DNA from: Ruegeria intermedia
Lineage (GTDB): Bacteria; Pseudomonadota; Alphaproteobacteria; Rhodobacterales; Rhodobacteraceae
Assembly: GCF_900129345.1 (NCBI RefSeq)
Contig: NZ_FQVK01000026.1
Span: 1 to 56,202, forward strand
DNA: 56,202 bases
Reading direction: 5' to 3'
Shown piece after piece: positions 18,315-27,536 of this stretch (positions are counted from its first letter, which is position 1; each line of letters opens with the position of its first letter). Position numbers and translations under genes: made by a program. The notes under the pieces were generated by a model. That model searched no databases, was not told the origin of the DNA, and saw nothing but the letters and a program-made list of their open reading frames with translations.

Positions 18315-18340
18315 CGAAAATCAATGCATCCTGACCCTAG
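18315..18340. mobile_element. Probable IS5-type terminal end next to a CTAG
   Basis: Upstream of the IS5 fragment, the sequence AAAATCAATGCATCCTGACC runs to a CTAG at 18337-18340. Read outward on the minus strand this is CTAG-GGTCAGGATGCATTGATTTT, the layout of an IS5-family terminus beside its target site. The other end of the element is lost. Confidence 0.45.
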
Positions 18341-18448
18341 CTCACGCGGAATCCTGTCCAATGATTGGGAAGTAGCTCGGCAAACCGACGAGCGAGTTGG
18401 AGATTCAGGCTTGCAGTCTGTAACGCGAGGAGGTAACCGACAATCGAC

Positions 18449-18524
18449 GCCCCTATAGCTCAGCTGGTAGAGCAACTGATTTGTAATCAGTAGGTCCGCG
18501 GTTCGAGTCCGTGTGGGGGCACCA
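18449..18524 (+). tRNA. tRNA-Thr (anticodon TGT)
   Basis: A complete cloverleaf. The acceptor stem GCCCCTA pairs with TGGGGGC, the D arm contains AGCTCAGCTGGTAGAGC, the anticodon stem ACTGA/TCAGT holds the loop TTTGTAA with anticodon TGT (18482-18484), and the T arm contains GGTTCGAGTCC. CCA is encoded at 18522-18524. It lies immediately downstream of the IS graveyard, a common integration neighbourhood, and a 6-bp hairpin follows. Confidence 0.97.
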
Positions 18525-18538
18525 GAGACTATTCTCTG
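18523..18538 (+). terminator. Hairpin after tRNA-Thr
   Basis: CAGAGA and TCTCTG form a 6-bp stem with a CTAT loop directly at the CCA end. There is no T run, so it may be a processing signal rather than a terminator. Confidence 0.35.
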
Positions 18539-18540
18539 AG

Positions 18541-18870
18541 CCCGTGTACACTCTGGCAACAACTTCCTGCTTCGCTGATGCCAAGCCATTTGGGAACATC
18601 TGCACTGCCTCCGAGTCAGCTTGCAGTCCGGCGGTGATCTCTTCGAAATTCAGGGAATTGAGCGCGGTCTTGCTCGTCACATTGACGACCGGCACGCTGC
18701 AAATTCCAGCATGCGTCGCTACTCGGATCTTGCCGGAGGATAGCTCAATCCGCTTCGGAAGATTCAATCCGGGCAATTGGTTGACCTCCATGTTCGAGCT
18801 GTGATTTTGGATTCGTCGCATCCCATCCTGCAATTGGCGGAGGGGAGAAAAAACGACGGTGGAGGGTCGG
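18541..18870. other. Gene-free, lower-GC region after tRNA-Thr
   Basis: This 330-bp stretch has no supported gene. A minus-strand frame from about 18791 runs through it, but it reads antisense through the tRNA (ending in the well-known TDSNRGPTDYKSVALPAEL artefact) and has no ribosome binding site. The composition is more AT-rich than the surroundings, so it may be a remnant of an element that integrated next to the tRNA. Confidence 0.5.
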
Positions 18871-18874
18871 GCAC

Positions 18875-19723
18875 ATGAAACTTGTACGCTACGGAGATGC
18901 CGGGGCAGAAAAACCGGCACTGTTGGACGGCGAAGGCAGATTGAGGGATCTTTCGGCGCTCGTTGCGGATATCTCGGGGGGCACTCTGGATGATGCCAGC
19001 CTGGACCGGTTGCGCCGTCTGGACCCCGAGACCCTGCCTTTGGTCGAGGGAAACCCGCGGATCGGGCCGTGCGTCGGGAATATCGGAAAATTCCTGTGCA
19101 TCGGTCTGAACTACTCGGACCATGCCGCCGAAACCGGCGCCGCCATTCCCGAACATCCCATTCTGTTCCTCAAGGCAAATTCGGCCATCGTCGGTCCCTA
19201 TGACGACGTGGTGATCCCGCGCGGGTCGACTCAAACCGATTGGGAAATCGAGCTGGGTGTGGTGATCGGCAAGACGGCCAAATATGTCGACCGTGCAAAC
19301 GCGCTGGACCACGTCGCCGGATATTGCATCGTCAATGACGTGTCCGAGCGCCATTTCCAGATGCAGTTGACCGGACAGTGGACCAAAGGAAAATCCTGTG
19401 ACACGTTCGGGCCGACCGGCCCCTGGCTGGTGACGCGGGACGAAATCGCCGATCCGCAGAACCTGGGAATGGCGCTGGAAGTCAACGGCAAGCGCATGCA
19501 GACCGGAAACACGGCGACCATGATCTTTACGGTGGCCGAGATCATCGAGCATCTGAGCCAACTGTTCACCCTGCATCCGGGCGACGTGATCTCGACCGGA
19601 ACACCGCCGGGGGTCGGGATGGGAATGAAGCCTCGGCCGGTCTACCTGAGGGATGGAGACGTGATGGACCTGCGGATCGACGGTTTGGGGCATCAGCGTC
19701 AGAGGGTGCGCAGCGACGACTGA
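18875..19723 (+). CDS. Fumarylacetoacetate hydrolase-family protein (ureidoglycolate lyase-like)
   Basis: A 282-residue FAH-fold enzyme. Metal-binding acidic residues are visible as Glu124 and Glu126 in DWEIELGVVIG and Asp155 in VNDVSERHFQ. The KFLCIGLNYSDHA block and PGDVISTGTPPGVGMG loop are typical of the subfamily containing ureidoglycolate lyase and 2,4-diketo-3-deoxy-L-fuconate hydrolase. The exact substrate cannot be read from sequence. GGAGGG precedes the start. Downstream on the opposite strand lies creatinase, whose product is urea; a link through ureide or urea metabolism is conceivable but unproven. Confidence 0.88.
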   Translation: MKLVRYGDAGAEKPALLDGEGRLRDLSALVADISGGTLDDASLDRLRRLDPETLPLVEGNPRIGPCVGNIGKFLCIGLNYSDHAAETGAAIPEHPILFLKANSAIVGPYDDVVIPRGSTQTDWEIELGVVIGKTAKYVDRANALDHVAGYCIVNDVSERHFQMQLTGQWTKGKSCDTFGPTGPWLVTRDEIADPQNLGMALEVNGKRMQTGNTATMIFTVAEIIEHLSQLFTLHPGDVISTGTPPGVGMGMKPRPVYLRDGDVMDLRIDGLGHQRQRVRSDD

Positions 19724-19821
19724 TCCGGGGATTGGAGCCGTGTCGCGGACGGTCTGAACAAGGCCCCCAGTCAAAGTGGTTTGGCCGGCGCGCGCCGCTC
19801 ACGCGCCGGTGATCCTGGCTG

Positions 19822-21042
19822 TCACGCCGTGATGATGTTGTGTTCCGGTCCGTAAGGAAAGCCGGTGATGTTCTCGGCCCCGTCTTCGCGCACTACCAGG
19901 ATGTCGTGCTCGCGATAGCCGCCCGCGCCGGGCTGCCCTTCGGGAATCCACAGCATTGGCTCGATGGAGACGACCATGCCCGGTTCGAGCACCGTGTCGA
20001 TGTCCTCGCGCAGTTCAAGACCTGCCTCGCGGCCGTAATAGTGGCTGAGGATGCCGAAGGAATGCCCATACCCGAACGAGCGGTATTGCAGCAGGCCCTG
20101 ATCGGCGAAGAACCGGTTGATCTCGGCGGTGATGCCGGAACAGGTCGCGCCGGGTTTGATCAGGCTCAGCCCCAACTCGTGGGCGGCGATATTGGCCTGC
20201 CACAGGCGCAGGCTGTCGGCGTCGGGCTCGCCCAGGAACAGGGTGCGTTCCAGAGCTGTGTAATAGCCCGAAATCATCGGGAATGTGTTGAGCGACAGGA
20301 TATCGCCCGTCTGCAGCGCCCGTTTGGTGACCGGGTTGTGTGCGCCGTCGGTGTTCAGGCCCGACTGAAACCAGACCCAGGTGTCGCGGTACTCGGCGTC
20401 GGGATAGGCGCGGGCGATCGCGACCTCCATCGCGTCGCGGCCGGCCATGGCGATCTCGATCTCGGTGGCACCTTCACGGATCGCGGCATGGATGGCCGCG
20501 CCGCCCACATCCGCCGTGCGTGCGCCGCCCTTGATCAACTCGATCTCTTCGGCCGATTTGACCATCCGCGCGGCCATCGTGTCGGGGGCGATGTCCACAA
20601 GCTCGGGCTGGTTCAGCATGGCCAGGGCCGTGTCGCGCGCGGCCAGCGTCATGTGGTCGCTTTCGATGCCGATCCGGCGGGCGGTCCCGATCAGGCTGGC
20701 CACGGCGCGCCAGTAGTTGTCGCGCTTCCAGTCGGTGTAGATCACGTTGTCCTCGACCGACCGGCGCCAGGGCTGGCCCGCGTCGATATTGGCCGACACG
20801 GTGGTGCAGCTGTCCTGCGTCACCACGCAGCCATAGGGCCGGCCGAAGGCGCAGTACAGAAAGCCCGAGTAATAGGCGATGTTCTGCATCGAGGTCAGCA
20901 GAACGACCGGGATGTCCCGTTGCGCCATGATGGCGCGCAGTTTGGCCAACCGGCGGTCGTACTCGGCCCGGCTGAAGGGCAGGGGCGCCTTGTCTCCGTT
21001 GTGGCAGGTGAAGAATTCGGGGCGATTTGAAAGGTCTGTCAT
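19822..21042 (-). CDS. Creatinase (creatine amidinohydrolase), M24 fold
   Basis: A 406-residue pita-bread-fold protein very similar along its length to Pseudomonas creatinase, which hydrolyses creatine to sarcosine and urea. Shared marks are the N-terminal NGDKAPLPFSRAEYDRR, the YYSGFLYCAFGRPY loop, SANIDAGQPWRRSVEDN, TWVWFQSGLNTDGAHNPVT with catalytic His235, FPMISGYYTALERTLFLG and YGREAGLELREDIDTVLEPGM. It lacks the five metal ligands of M24 aminopeptidases, as creatinase does. The start at 21042 matches the family. It is the last gene of a five-gene minus-strand run behind a PotABCD-type importer (163-bp gap). Ectoine hydrolase DoeA is the closest alternative, but creatinase fits better. 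Confidence 0.88.
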   Translation of the reverse strand: MTDLSNRPEFFTCHNGDKAPLPFSRAEYDRRLAKLRAIMAQRDIPVVLLTSMQNIAYYSGFLYCAFGRPYGCVVTQDSCTTVSANIDAGQPWRRSVEDNVIYTDWKRDNYWRAVASLIGTARRIGIESDHMTLAARDTALAMLNQPELVDIAPDTMAARMVKSAEEIELIKGGARTADVGGAAIHAAIREGATEIEIAMAGRDAMEVAIARAYPDAEYRDTWVWFQSGLNTDGAHNPVTKRALQTGDILSLNTFPMISGYYTALERTLFLGEPDADSLRLWQANIAAHELGLSLIKPGATCSGITAEINRFFADQGLLQYRSFGYGHSFGILSHYYGREAGLELREDIDTVLEPGMVVSIEPMLWIPEGQPGAGGYREHDILVVREDGAENITGFPYGPEHNIITA

Positions 21043-21205
21043 GTGCTCTCTCGTTTCTTTGCCGGACGTGCAAAGCCCGGCCACATGTCCCGGCGTACAG
21101 GACAGGCGGTCTCGGGGTCCGAGAGCCGATCACCCCCTTGGGCGCTGCGACGCCATCGCAGCAGGGGGCGAACACGGAAATCGTTAGATCAGCAAATGCC
21201 GCCGG

Positions 21206-22417
21206 TCAAGCCGGTGTCAGCCCGCGCAGACGTTCCGACCGCCGCCGCAGCAACTCGACCGTGGTCAGCAGGGCGATCGAGATGACGACGAGGATCGTGG
21301 CCACGGCCAGGATGGTGGGGCTGATCTGCTCGCGCAGGCCGGTGAACATCTGCCACGGCAGGGTCTTCTGGCTGGCGGATCCGACGAACAGCACCACGAC
21401 CACCTCATCGAACGAGGTGATGAAGGCGAACAGCCCGCCCGAGATCACGCCCGGCAGAATCAGCGGCATCTGGATCTTGAAGAAGGTCCGCACCGGGCCC
21501 GCGCCCATGTTCGCGGCGGCCCGCGTCAGCGACCGGTCAAAGCCCACCAGCGTGGCGGTCACGGTGATGATGACGAAGGGAATGCCCAGAACCGCGTGGG
21601 CCAGGATCACCTTGAGGTAGCCCACGAAGGTCTTGTTCATGCCCAGAGTACCTTCAAGGAACCGCCCGATGTCGCTGTAGAAAAAGAACATGCCCGTGGC
21701 CGAGATGATCAGCGGTACGATCATCGGCGAAATCAGGATGGCCATGATCGCCCGCCGTCCGGGCACATGCGACTGGCTCAGCCCGATGGCGGCCAGCGTG
21801 CCCAGCGAGACCGAGATGATCGTGGCGATGGGCGCGATGATCAGCGAGTTCTTGAAGCTGCGTTGCCATTCGTTGTTGGTGAAGAAATCCCGGTAGTGCT
21901 TCAGCGAATACCCCTCGGGGTCCAGCCGCAGCATTTCCGGGGTGAAGGTAAAGAAGTCCTGCGCGTTGAACGACAACGGCAGAACCACCAGGATCGGCGT
22001 GATCAGGAAAACGAAGATCGCCCCGCAGATCACCCGGAACAGGTAGTGAAAGAACACCTGCTGCGCTGTGAGATAGGGCAACAGTTTGCGGCGATACCGG
22101 CCCTCGTACAGCCAATAGGTGAACCAGACGAAGAACCAGCCGCCCAGCAGCCCCAGGATACCGCCCCCGATTCCCGCGAACACAAAGCCTGCCAAGCCGA
22201 AGCCAAGGATGTTGATCCAATAGGCCAGCCGCTCGTTTCCGAGCACCGAGATGTAGAACCAGGCAAGCCCGGCGATCAGAATGGCGCCGCCGATCATGCC
22301 CATCGGCACCGAACCGTTGCCAGCACCGACGAAGATGCCGGCAAAGGCTCCGGCCAAGGCGACGCTGGGCAGGACCATCGACAGGGGTTTGCGCGAAATC
22401 GGAGTCAGAGCGGCCAT
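21206..22417 (-). CDS. ABC transporter permease (PotC-like)
   Basis: A 403-residue inner-membrane permease of the spermidine/putrescine/iron type 2 importer group. It has extra N-terminal membrane segments (about residues 13-100) before the usual six-helix core. The conserved cytoplasmic EAA loop region is ANMGAGPVRTFFKIQMPLILPG (split here only for length: ANMGAGPVRTFFKI then QMPLILPG). The start at 22417 gives MAALTPISRK; the open frame begins further upstream. It starts 5 bp after the preceding permease stop, so the two are cotranscribed and probably form the transmembrane heterodimer. The long N-terminal extension is unusual for PotC (about 260 residues). Confidence 0.88.
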   Translation of the reverse strand: MAALTPISRKPLSMVLPSVALAGAFAGIFVGAGNGSVPMGMIGGAILIAGLAWFYISVLGNERLAYWINILGFGLAGFVFAGIGGGILGLLGGWFFVWFTYWLYEGRYRRKLLPYLTAQQVFFHYLFRVICGAIFVFLITPILVVLPLSFNAQDFFTFTPEMLRLDPEGYSLKHYRDFFTNNEWQRSFKNSLIIAPIATIISVSLGTLAAIGLSQSHVPGRRAIMAILISPMIVPLIISATGMFFFYSDIGRFLEGTLGMNKTFVGYLKVILAHAVLGIPFVIITVTATLVGFDRSLTRAAANMGAGPVRTFFKIQMPLILPGVISGGLFAFITSFDEVVVVLFVGSASQKTLPWQMFTGLREQISPTILAVATILVVISIALLTTVELLRRRSERLRGLTPA

Positions 22418-22422
22418 GTCGG

Positions 22423-23697
22423 TTATCCCAGCTTCACGTTGTCGATGCCCACGATCTTGTCGTAGACCCAATAGAGGATCAGAACCACCGCCAGCAGGAT
22501 CGTCCCCAGCGCCGCGGCCAGCCCCCAGTTCAGCGATGACGAGATGTGGTAGGCGATCCGGTTCGAGATGAAGACGCCTTTGGTCCCGCCGACGATTTCG
22601 GGCGTGATGTAATAGCCGATGGCCAGGATGAACACCAGGATCGAGCCCGCCCCGATGCCCGGAATGGACTGCGGGAAATAAATTCGCCAGAACGTGGTCC
22701 AGTTCGTCGCGCCCATGGATTTGGCCGCGCGGGTGTAGGATGGCGGGATCGTCTGCATCACCGAATACATCGGCAATATCATGAACGGCAGCAGGATGTG
22801 CGTCATCGCGATGATCGTGCCGATCTGGTTGTTGATGATGATCAACCGCGCGTCATCGGCCACAAGGCCCAGCCAGACCAGCGTGTCATTGATCACGCCC
22901 TGTTGCTGCAACATGACCTTCCAGGCGGATGTCCGCACCAGAAGCGATGTCCAGAACGGCAGCAGAACCAGGATCATCAGCATGTTCGACACGCGCATCG
23001 GCAGCGTCGCCAGCAGGTAGCTGACCGGATAGGCCAGCAGGATGCACGCTCCGGTGATGACCAGCGACATGAACAAAGTGCGGCCGAACAGTTTGACCAG
23101 GATGCGCTTGTCTTCGGGTTGCATCTGAGGCCCGTCGGGGGTGCGCCGCATGTCGACCGCGTTCAGGAAATAGCCATTGGTGATCGGCACCGCGTGGGTC
23201 TTGATCACCTGCCAGGTCTTGACGTCGCCCCAGCCGTCATGAATGTCGATCAGCTTGTCCTTGAACGGGCCGTCGGTGTCGGGGTCCAGTTTCTTGATCT
23301 TGCGTCCGGACTTGCGGAACAGCGACGACATCCCGGTTTCTTCATAGTTCAGGCGCGTGCCCAAACGCGTGTGCTGCTTGTTTTCGACGGCGACGACCAT
23401 GTCGCGGACGAAGGCCTCGTAGACATTTTCAGGCGGCAACTCGCCGCTTTTCTCGTCCCAGCTTTGCAAGGCCTCGACAGTCAGCGGAAGCGTGTCCTGG
23501 ACGATGCTGTTTTCCACCGACCGGAACAGCATCGCGCCGATCGGCACGATGAACGAGAACAGGACGAAGATCAGCAGGGGGGCGATCAGCAGCAGCGCGC
23601 GCAGTTTCTGCCGCCTCAGGGAACGCGCCAGCGATTGTTTCAGCGGCGTTCCATCCGCTGCCAGCATGGGCCCTTCGGTATGGCTTGCGTCGGTCAT
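22423..23697 (-). CDS. ABC transporter permease (PotB-like)
   Basis: A 424-residue permease. One N-terminal membrane segment (about 34-56) is followed by a large, roughly 150-residue mainly periplasmic insertion (about 57-205) rich in charged residues, then five further helices with the EAA loop AAKSMGATNWTTFWRIYFPQ. The start at 23697 is preceded by AAGGGG. It follows the binding-protein gene after a strong stem-loop. The periplasmic insertion is larger than in classical PotB and may contact the binding protein. Confidence 0.88.
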   Translation of the reverse strand: MTDASHTEGPMLAADGTPLKQSLARSLRRQKLRALLLIAPLLIFVLFSFIVPIGAMLFRSVENSIVQDTLPLTVEALQSWDEKSGELPPENVYEAFVRDMVVAVENKQHTRLGTRLNYEETGMSSLFRKSGRKIKKLDPDTDGPFKDKLIDIHDGWGDVKTWQVIKTHAVPITNGYFLNAVDMRRTPDGPQMQPEDKRILVKLFGRTLFMSLVITGACILLAYPVSYLLATLPMRVSNMLMILVLLPFWTSLLVRTSAWKVMLQQQGVINDTLVWLGLVADDARLIIINNQIGTIIAMTHILLPFMILPMYSVMQTIPPSYTRAAKSMGATNWTTFWRIYFPQSIPGIGAGSILVFILAIGYYITPEIVGGTKGVFISNRIAYHISSSLNWGLAAALGTILLAVVLILYWVYDKIVGIDNVKLG

Positions 23698-23724
23698 TCG
23701 TGCCCCTTGGATCTGCTTGGGTCG

Positions 23725-23750
23725 GGTTGGGGCGACAGGTCGCCCCAACC
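23725..23750 (-). promoter_or_regulatory. Stem-loop between binding-protein and permease genes
   Basis: A perfect 12-bp inverted repeat (GGTTGGGGCGAC at 23725-23736, GTCGCCCCAACC at 23739-23750). No T run follows in the minus-strand direction. Such stem-loops commonly protect the upstream binding-protein mRNA from 3' decay and make that protein more abundant than the permeases. Confidence 0.6.
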
Positions 23751-23773
23751 GGTTTCATGGCATTGCGATGGGC

Positions 23774-24868
23774 TTATTGCGCCAGCCACGCCTGGAATTT
23801 GGCGTCGATGTCATCGCGATAGTCGGCCCAGAACTCGTAGTTGTACAGGAACGTGTTCTTGGCGTTGTTCGGGTCGGTCGGCATGTGCGGCGCCATGTCG
23901 ATGCCCAGTTCGGCGTGCTTGCCCACCAGCGGTGCCGACGATTTGCGTGCCGGGCCGTACGAGATGTACTTGGCCTGATCCGCCAGGCGCTGCGTGTCGG
24001 TCGCGAAATAGATGAAGTCCAGCGCGCGCTGCTTGCGCTCGTCGCTCAGGCCTGCGGGAATGATCCAGCCGTCCAGATCGAACACTTGCGCGTCCCACAG
24101 CATGGCAACGGGCTGCTTCTGCTCTTCGATCAGGCTGAAAAGGCGGCCGTTATAGGTCGATCCCATGACGACCTCGCCATCGGCCAGCAGCTGCGGCGTA
24201 TCGGCGCCGGCCGACCACCACACGACGCTGTCCTTGATGGTGTCCAGCTTCTTGAGGGCGCGGTCCTGGCCTTCGTCGGTGGCCAGAACGTCATAGACTT
24301 CGTCCTTTGGCACGCCGTCGCACAGCAGCGCCCATTCCATGTTGTTGATCGGGCGCTTTTCCAGCGAACGCTTGCCCGGATAGGCCTCGAGATCGAACAC
24401 GTCGCAGATGTCGTCCGGCGGCGTGTCACCGACCAGATCGGTGCGATAGCCGAAGGTGGTCGAGTACACGATCTGCGGGATGAAGCAATCGCTGACCAGC
24501 AGATCGCCGAAATCCTCGGATGCCGGGGTGCCGTCAGGCGCCGGGGCCAGCTGGGTGTCGGGGTCGATTTCCATCGCCAGGCCTTCGTCGCACAGGCGAA
24601 TGGCGTCCGAGGCGACCACGTCGACCACATCCCAGGTGATGTTGCCCGCCTCGTTCATGGCGCGCAGCTTGGCCACGGCCTCGGCCGAGCTTTCGTCCCA
24701 GACGATGTTCACGTCGGGGTGCATTTCCATATACGGCTCGGCATAGGCCTTTTGCTGCGACGCCTGGTAGGCGCCGCCCCAGGACACGAGGGTCATGTCC
24801 TCGGCCGAGGCCGCACCGGCCGTGATGGCCGCAGCCGCAGCCGACAGCAGGAATTTCGTTGGTTTCAT
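23774..24868 (-). CDS. Periplasmic substrate-binding protein (PotD/spermidine type)
   Basis: A 364-residue protein with a clear signal peptide (KFLLSAAAAAITAGAASA, cleavage about residue 22). The mature part starts EDMTLVSWGGAYQASQQKAY, the opening of family 1 polyamine/opine-type binding proteins, with MNEAGNITWDVVDVVASDA and LKKLDTIKDSVVWWSAGA later. It would capture the substrate in the periplasm. The gene sits between the ATPase and the permeases. Since creatinase is the distal gene, a cationic guanidino compound such as creatine is a plausible ligand, though the polyamine family binds many amines and acids. Confidence 0.92.
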   Translation of the reverse strand: MKPTKFLLSAAAAAITAGAASAEDMTLVSWGGAYQASQQKAYAEPYMEMHPDVNIVWDESSAEAVAKLRAMNEAGNITWDVVDVVASDAIRLCDEGLAMEIDPDTQLAPAPDGTPASEDFGDLLVSDCFIPQIVYSTTFGYRTDLVGDTPPDDICDVFDLEAYPGKRSLEKRPINNMEWALLCDGVPKDEVYDVLATDEGQDRALKKLDTIKDSVVWWSAGADTPQLLADGEVVMGSTYNGRLFSLIEEQKQPVAMLWDAQVFDLDGWIIPAGLSDERKQRALDFIYFATDTQRLADQAKYISYGPARKSSAPLVGKHAELGIDMAPHMPTDPNNAKNTFLYNYEFWADYRDDIDAKFQAWLAQ

Positions 24869-24967
24869 GTTCAGCTCCCAGTTTTCCCGTTGTTGTCACT
24901 GGTCGACCGACGCACGGGTTTTCGTCGGCCGATCCTTCCAAGTTGACCGTCTGACGCGGCAGGGCGC

Positions 24968-26068
<1,101 letters not shown>

Positions 26069-26550
26069 AAGACCCCCTGTTGCGTCAATTCCTGATCCGG
26101 TTGGCCCGGATTCCATTGATCCTGATCCATATTAAACACGCAGCGCCCTGCAGCTTGCAACAGAATATGTCGTTCGGGCGGCGAAACCTCCGGAGCTTTT
26201 TCGAGCGATGCCCGCTGTTTAGTCGCGCCACATGCCAGGCAAACGCCGTGTTGCTGGACAGGGCCGGCTTGTCGATACGGGCCTGAACGCGGGGGATCGC
26301 CTCCAGCGTTCGCAGGCACGTGCGGCACGGAAATACCGCATCGGCCGTTCGGTCTTGCCCTGGTGCGGGAGGGGCGAAGTCTGGCGCCGCCGCCGCGCGG
26401 AAAACCGGCCGGCGGTGCTCCTTCGCCATGGGGTTTGCAATCCTGCAAGTTGACTGTATTGCCTGTAAACGTTCCGCGACCCGGCCGTGGTGTTTCGCAC
26501 CGCTGGTCGGTTGCGGACGTGACGGAGTGGCAGGCATATCGGCCGAAAAT
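26069..26550. other. Gene-free region upstream of the transporter operon
   Basis: About 480 bp with only overlapping low-quality frames on both strands, none with a ribosome binding site or a recognisable domain. It must contain the promoter of the ABC/creatinase operon. Composition is like the rest of the genome, so it could also contain a decayed gene, but I see no coherent coding pattern. Confidence 0.45.
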
Positions 26551-26679
26551 TCCGGAATTTCGTTCGGGAAGCACATTGTTTTCAGCGTCTTAGGGCGATA
26601 GGGAGGTTCTGGGCCCGAAATGGGTCCGCGATGCGCCGTGCGGGCGTGGTGGAATGGTAGACACATGGCACTTAAAATC
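26551..26679 (+). repeat. Tandem duplication copy A, tRNA-Leu promoter and 5' half
   Basis: An imperfect copy of 26679-26808: CGGGAAGC, ATTGTTTTCAGCG, TTAGGGCG, TAGGGAGGTT, CTGGGCCCGAAAT and the tRNA-Leu beginning are shared in the same order with about 10% differences and one length change. The period is about 128-129 bp. The copy ends at the anticodon loop (CTTAAAATC). Confidence 0.8.
26640..26679 (+). pseudogene. tRNA-Leu 5' half, pseudo-tRNA
   Basis: GCGGGCGTGGTGGAATGGTA and the anticodon loop CTTAAAA repeat the first 40 bases of the intact tRNA-Leu with a few substitutions (AATGG for AACGG, TGGCA for AGCGA). The anticodon stem can no longer pair and no variable arm, T arm or acceptor 3' strand follows. 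It cannot form a tRNA. Confidence 0.85.
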
Positions 26680-26808
26680 CCGGCATCTCGTCCGGGAAGC
26701 GCATTGTTTTCAGCGCCTTAGGGCGGTAGGGAGGTTTCTGGGCCCGAAATAGGCCCCGGACGCGCCGTGCGGGCGTGGTGGAACGGTAGACACAAGCGAC
26801 TTAAAATC
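26679..26808 (+). repeat. Tandem duplication copy B, with the intact tRNA-Leu 5' part
   Basis: The second unit of the duplication. It includes the leader (ATTGTTTTCAGCGCCTTAGG), the purine/pyrimidine-rich TGGGCCCGAAA region and the 5' half of the functional tRNA-Leu at 26769. Conservation of the leader in both copies suggests it contains the tRNA promoter. Confidence 0.8.
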
Positions 26809-26853
26809 GCTAGAGCGTAGCTCGTGCGGGTTCGACTCCCGCCGCCCGCACCA
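26769..26853 (+). tRNA. tRNA-Leu (anticodon TAA)
   Basis: A class II tRNA of 85 bases. The acceptor stem GCGGGCG pairs with CGCCCGC, the anticodon stem AGCGA/TCGCT encloses CTTAAAA with anticodon TAA (26802-26804), the long variable arm is TAGAGCGTAGCTCGT, and the T arm contains GGTTCGACTCC. CCA is encoded. It belongs to copy B of a tandem duplication. Confidence 0.97.
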
Positions 26854-26859
26854 TCACCT

Positions 26860-27300
26860 ACGCTTATCCCCAGGTGACCTCGTGGGTCAGGTATTCGCTG
26901 ATGACGCCACGCGCCATCACGGACCCCGCGCCCACGGCCATGTATCTGCGGCGGCCCTCTTGGGGGGCTGCACCAGCCGCCAGCGTGGCCGGGATCCTGC
27001 TCTATCAGCCGCGTCATCGCCCGGCTGCCGAACTCCGGCCACATACCGGTGCCCGGTGGCGTCTGGAAGTGTTCGCGGTGGTCGTCGGACAGATTCGCCA
27101 GCGGTGCGAACAGGAGGTGGATCGGATCCTTGGGTTCGTCCCGACGCCAGACATGCCGGCCGAGATCATGATCCGGACTCAGGAGCGCACCTGTGCGCCC
27201 TGAAACGCCAAGCCGGTGGTCGACAGCATGTCGCGCGCCTACCGCGAGCAACTATGCGGCGCGCGCGCGGGTTCTTGATCCAGATCACGGTTTTCATTTT
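26860..27300 (-). pseudogene. Possible decayed gene downstream of tRNA-Leu
   Basis: No intact gene. On the minus strand, coherent-looking peptide stretches occur in different frames: RHVWRRDEPKDPIHLLFAPL and GMWPEFGSRAMTRLIEQD in one frame, then RRYMAVGAGSVMARGVISEY and LTHEVTWG in another near 26880-26960. This is what a frameshifted remnant would look like. I cannot name the family. A chance pattern in high-GC DNA is not excluded. Confidence 0.25.
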
Positions 27301-27347
27301 GTGAATGTGTCATGATTGATCTGATCGTTCACAGAGGGTGATGACAC

Positions 27348-27524
27348 ATGTTGCGGCTTGCGTTCCTGCTGTATTCGCTGATTGCCACCGCGCTGGCGGG
27401 GTCGGCGGTCATTGCAGTTCTGGTGGCTGGATTCGTTTCGGTTCAGGCGATTCTTGCCGGTGCCGCCATCGGTGCGGTAGCGGCTGCGCCCGCGTCGTGG
27501 CTCGTGGCCAGGAAACTGTATTGA
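27348..27524 (+). CDS. Small two-helix membrane protein, often mislabelled 'CTP synthetase'
   Basis: A 58-residue protein with two membrane segments (about residues 4-27 and 30-50) and a terminal SWLVARKLY. GAGGG precedes the start. Short Rhodobacterales proteins of this pattern carry the product name 'CTP synthetase' in databases, as I recall, but it has no similarity to PyrG, which has over 500 residues and an ATP/glutaminase architecture. Function is unknown. It ends 13 bp before the convergent hydrolase gene. Confidence 0.75.
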   Translation: MLRLAFLLYSLIATALAGSAVIAVLVAGFVSVQAILAGAAIGAVAAAPASWLVARKLY

Positions 27525-27536
27525 CCTGCGCGGTCG

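Noticed and set aside
18453..18920. A 155-codon minus-strand frame across tRNA-Thr
   Set aside because: Its C-terminus is the tell-tale antisense translation of a tRNA, it has no ribosome binding site, and the tRNA cloverleaf is perfect.
26085..26666. A 193-codon minus-strand frame in the region ahead of tRNA-Leu
   Set aside because: No recognisable domain and no ribosome binding site; overlapping frames of similar length exist on both strands.
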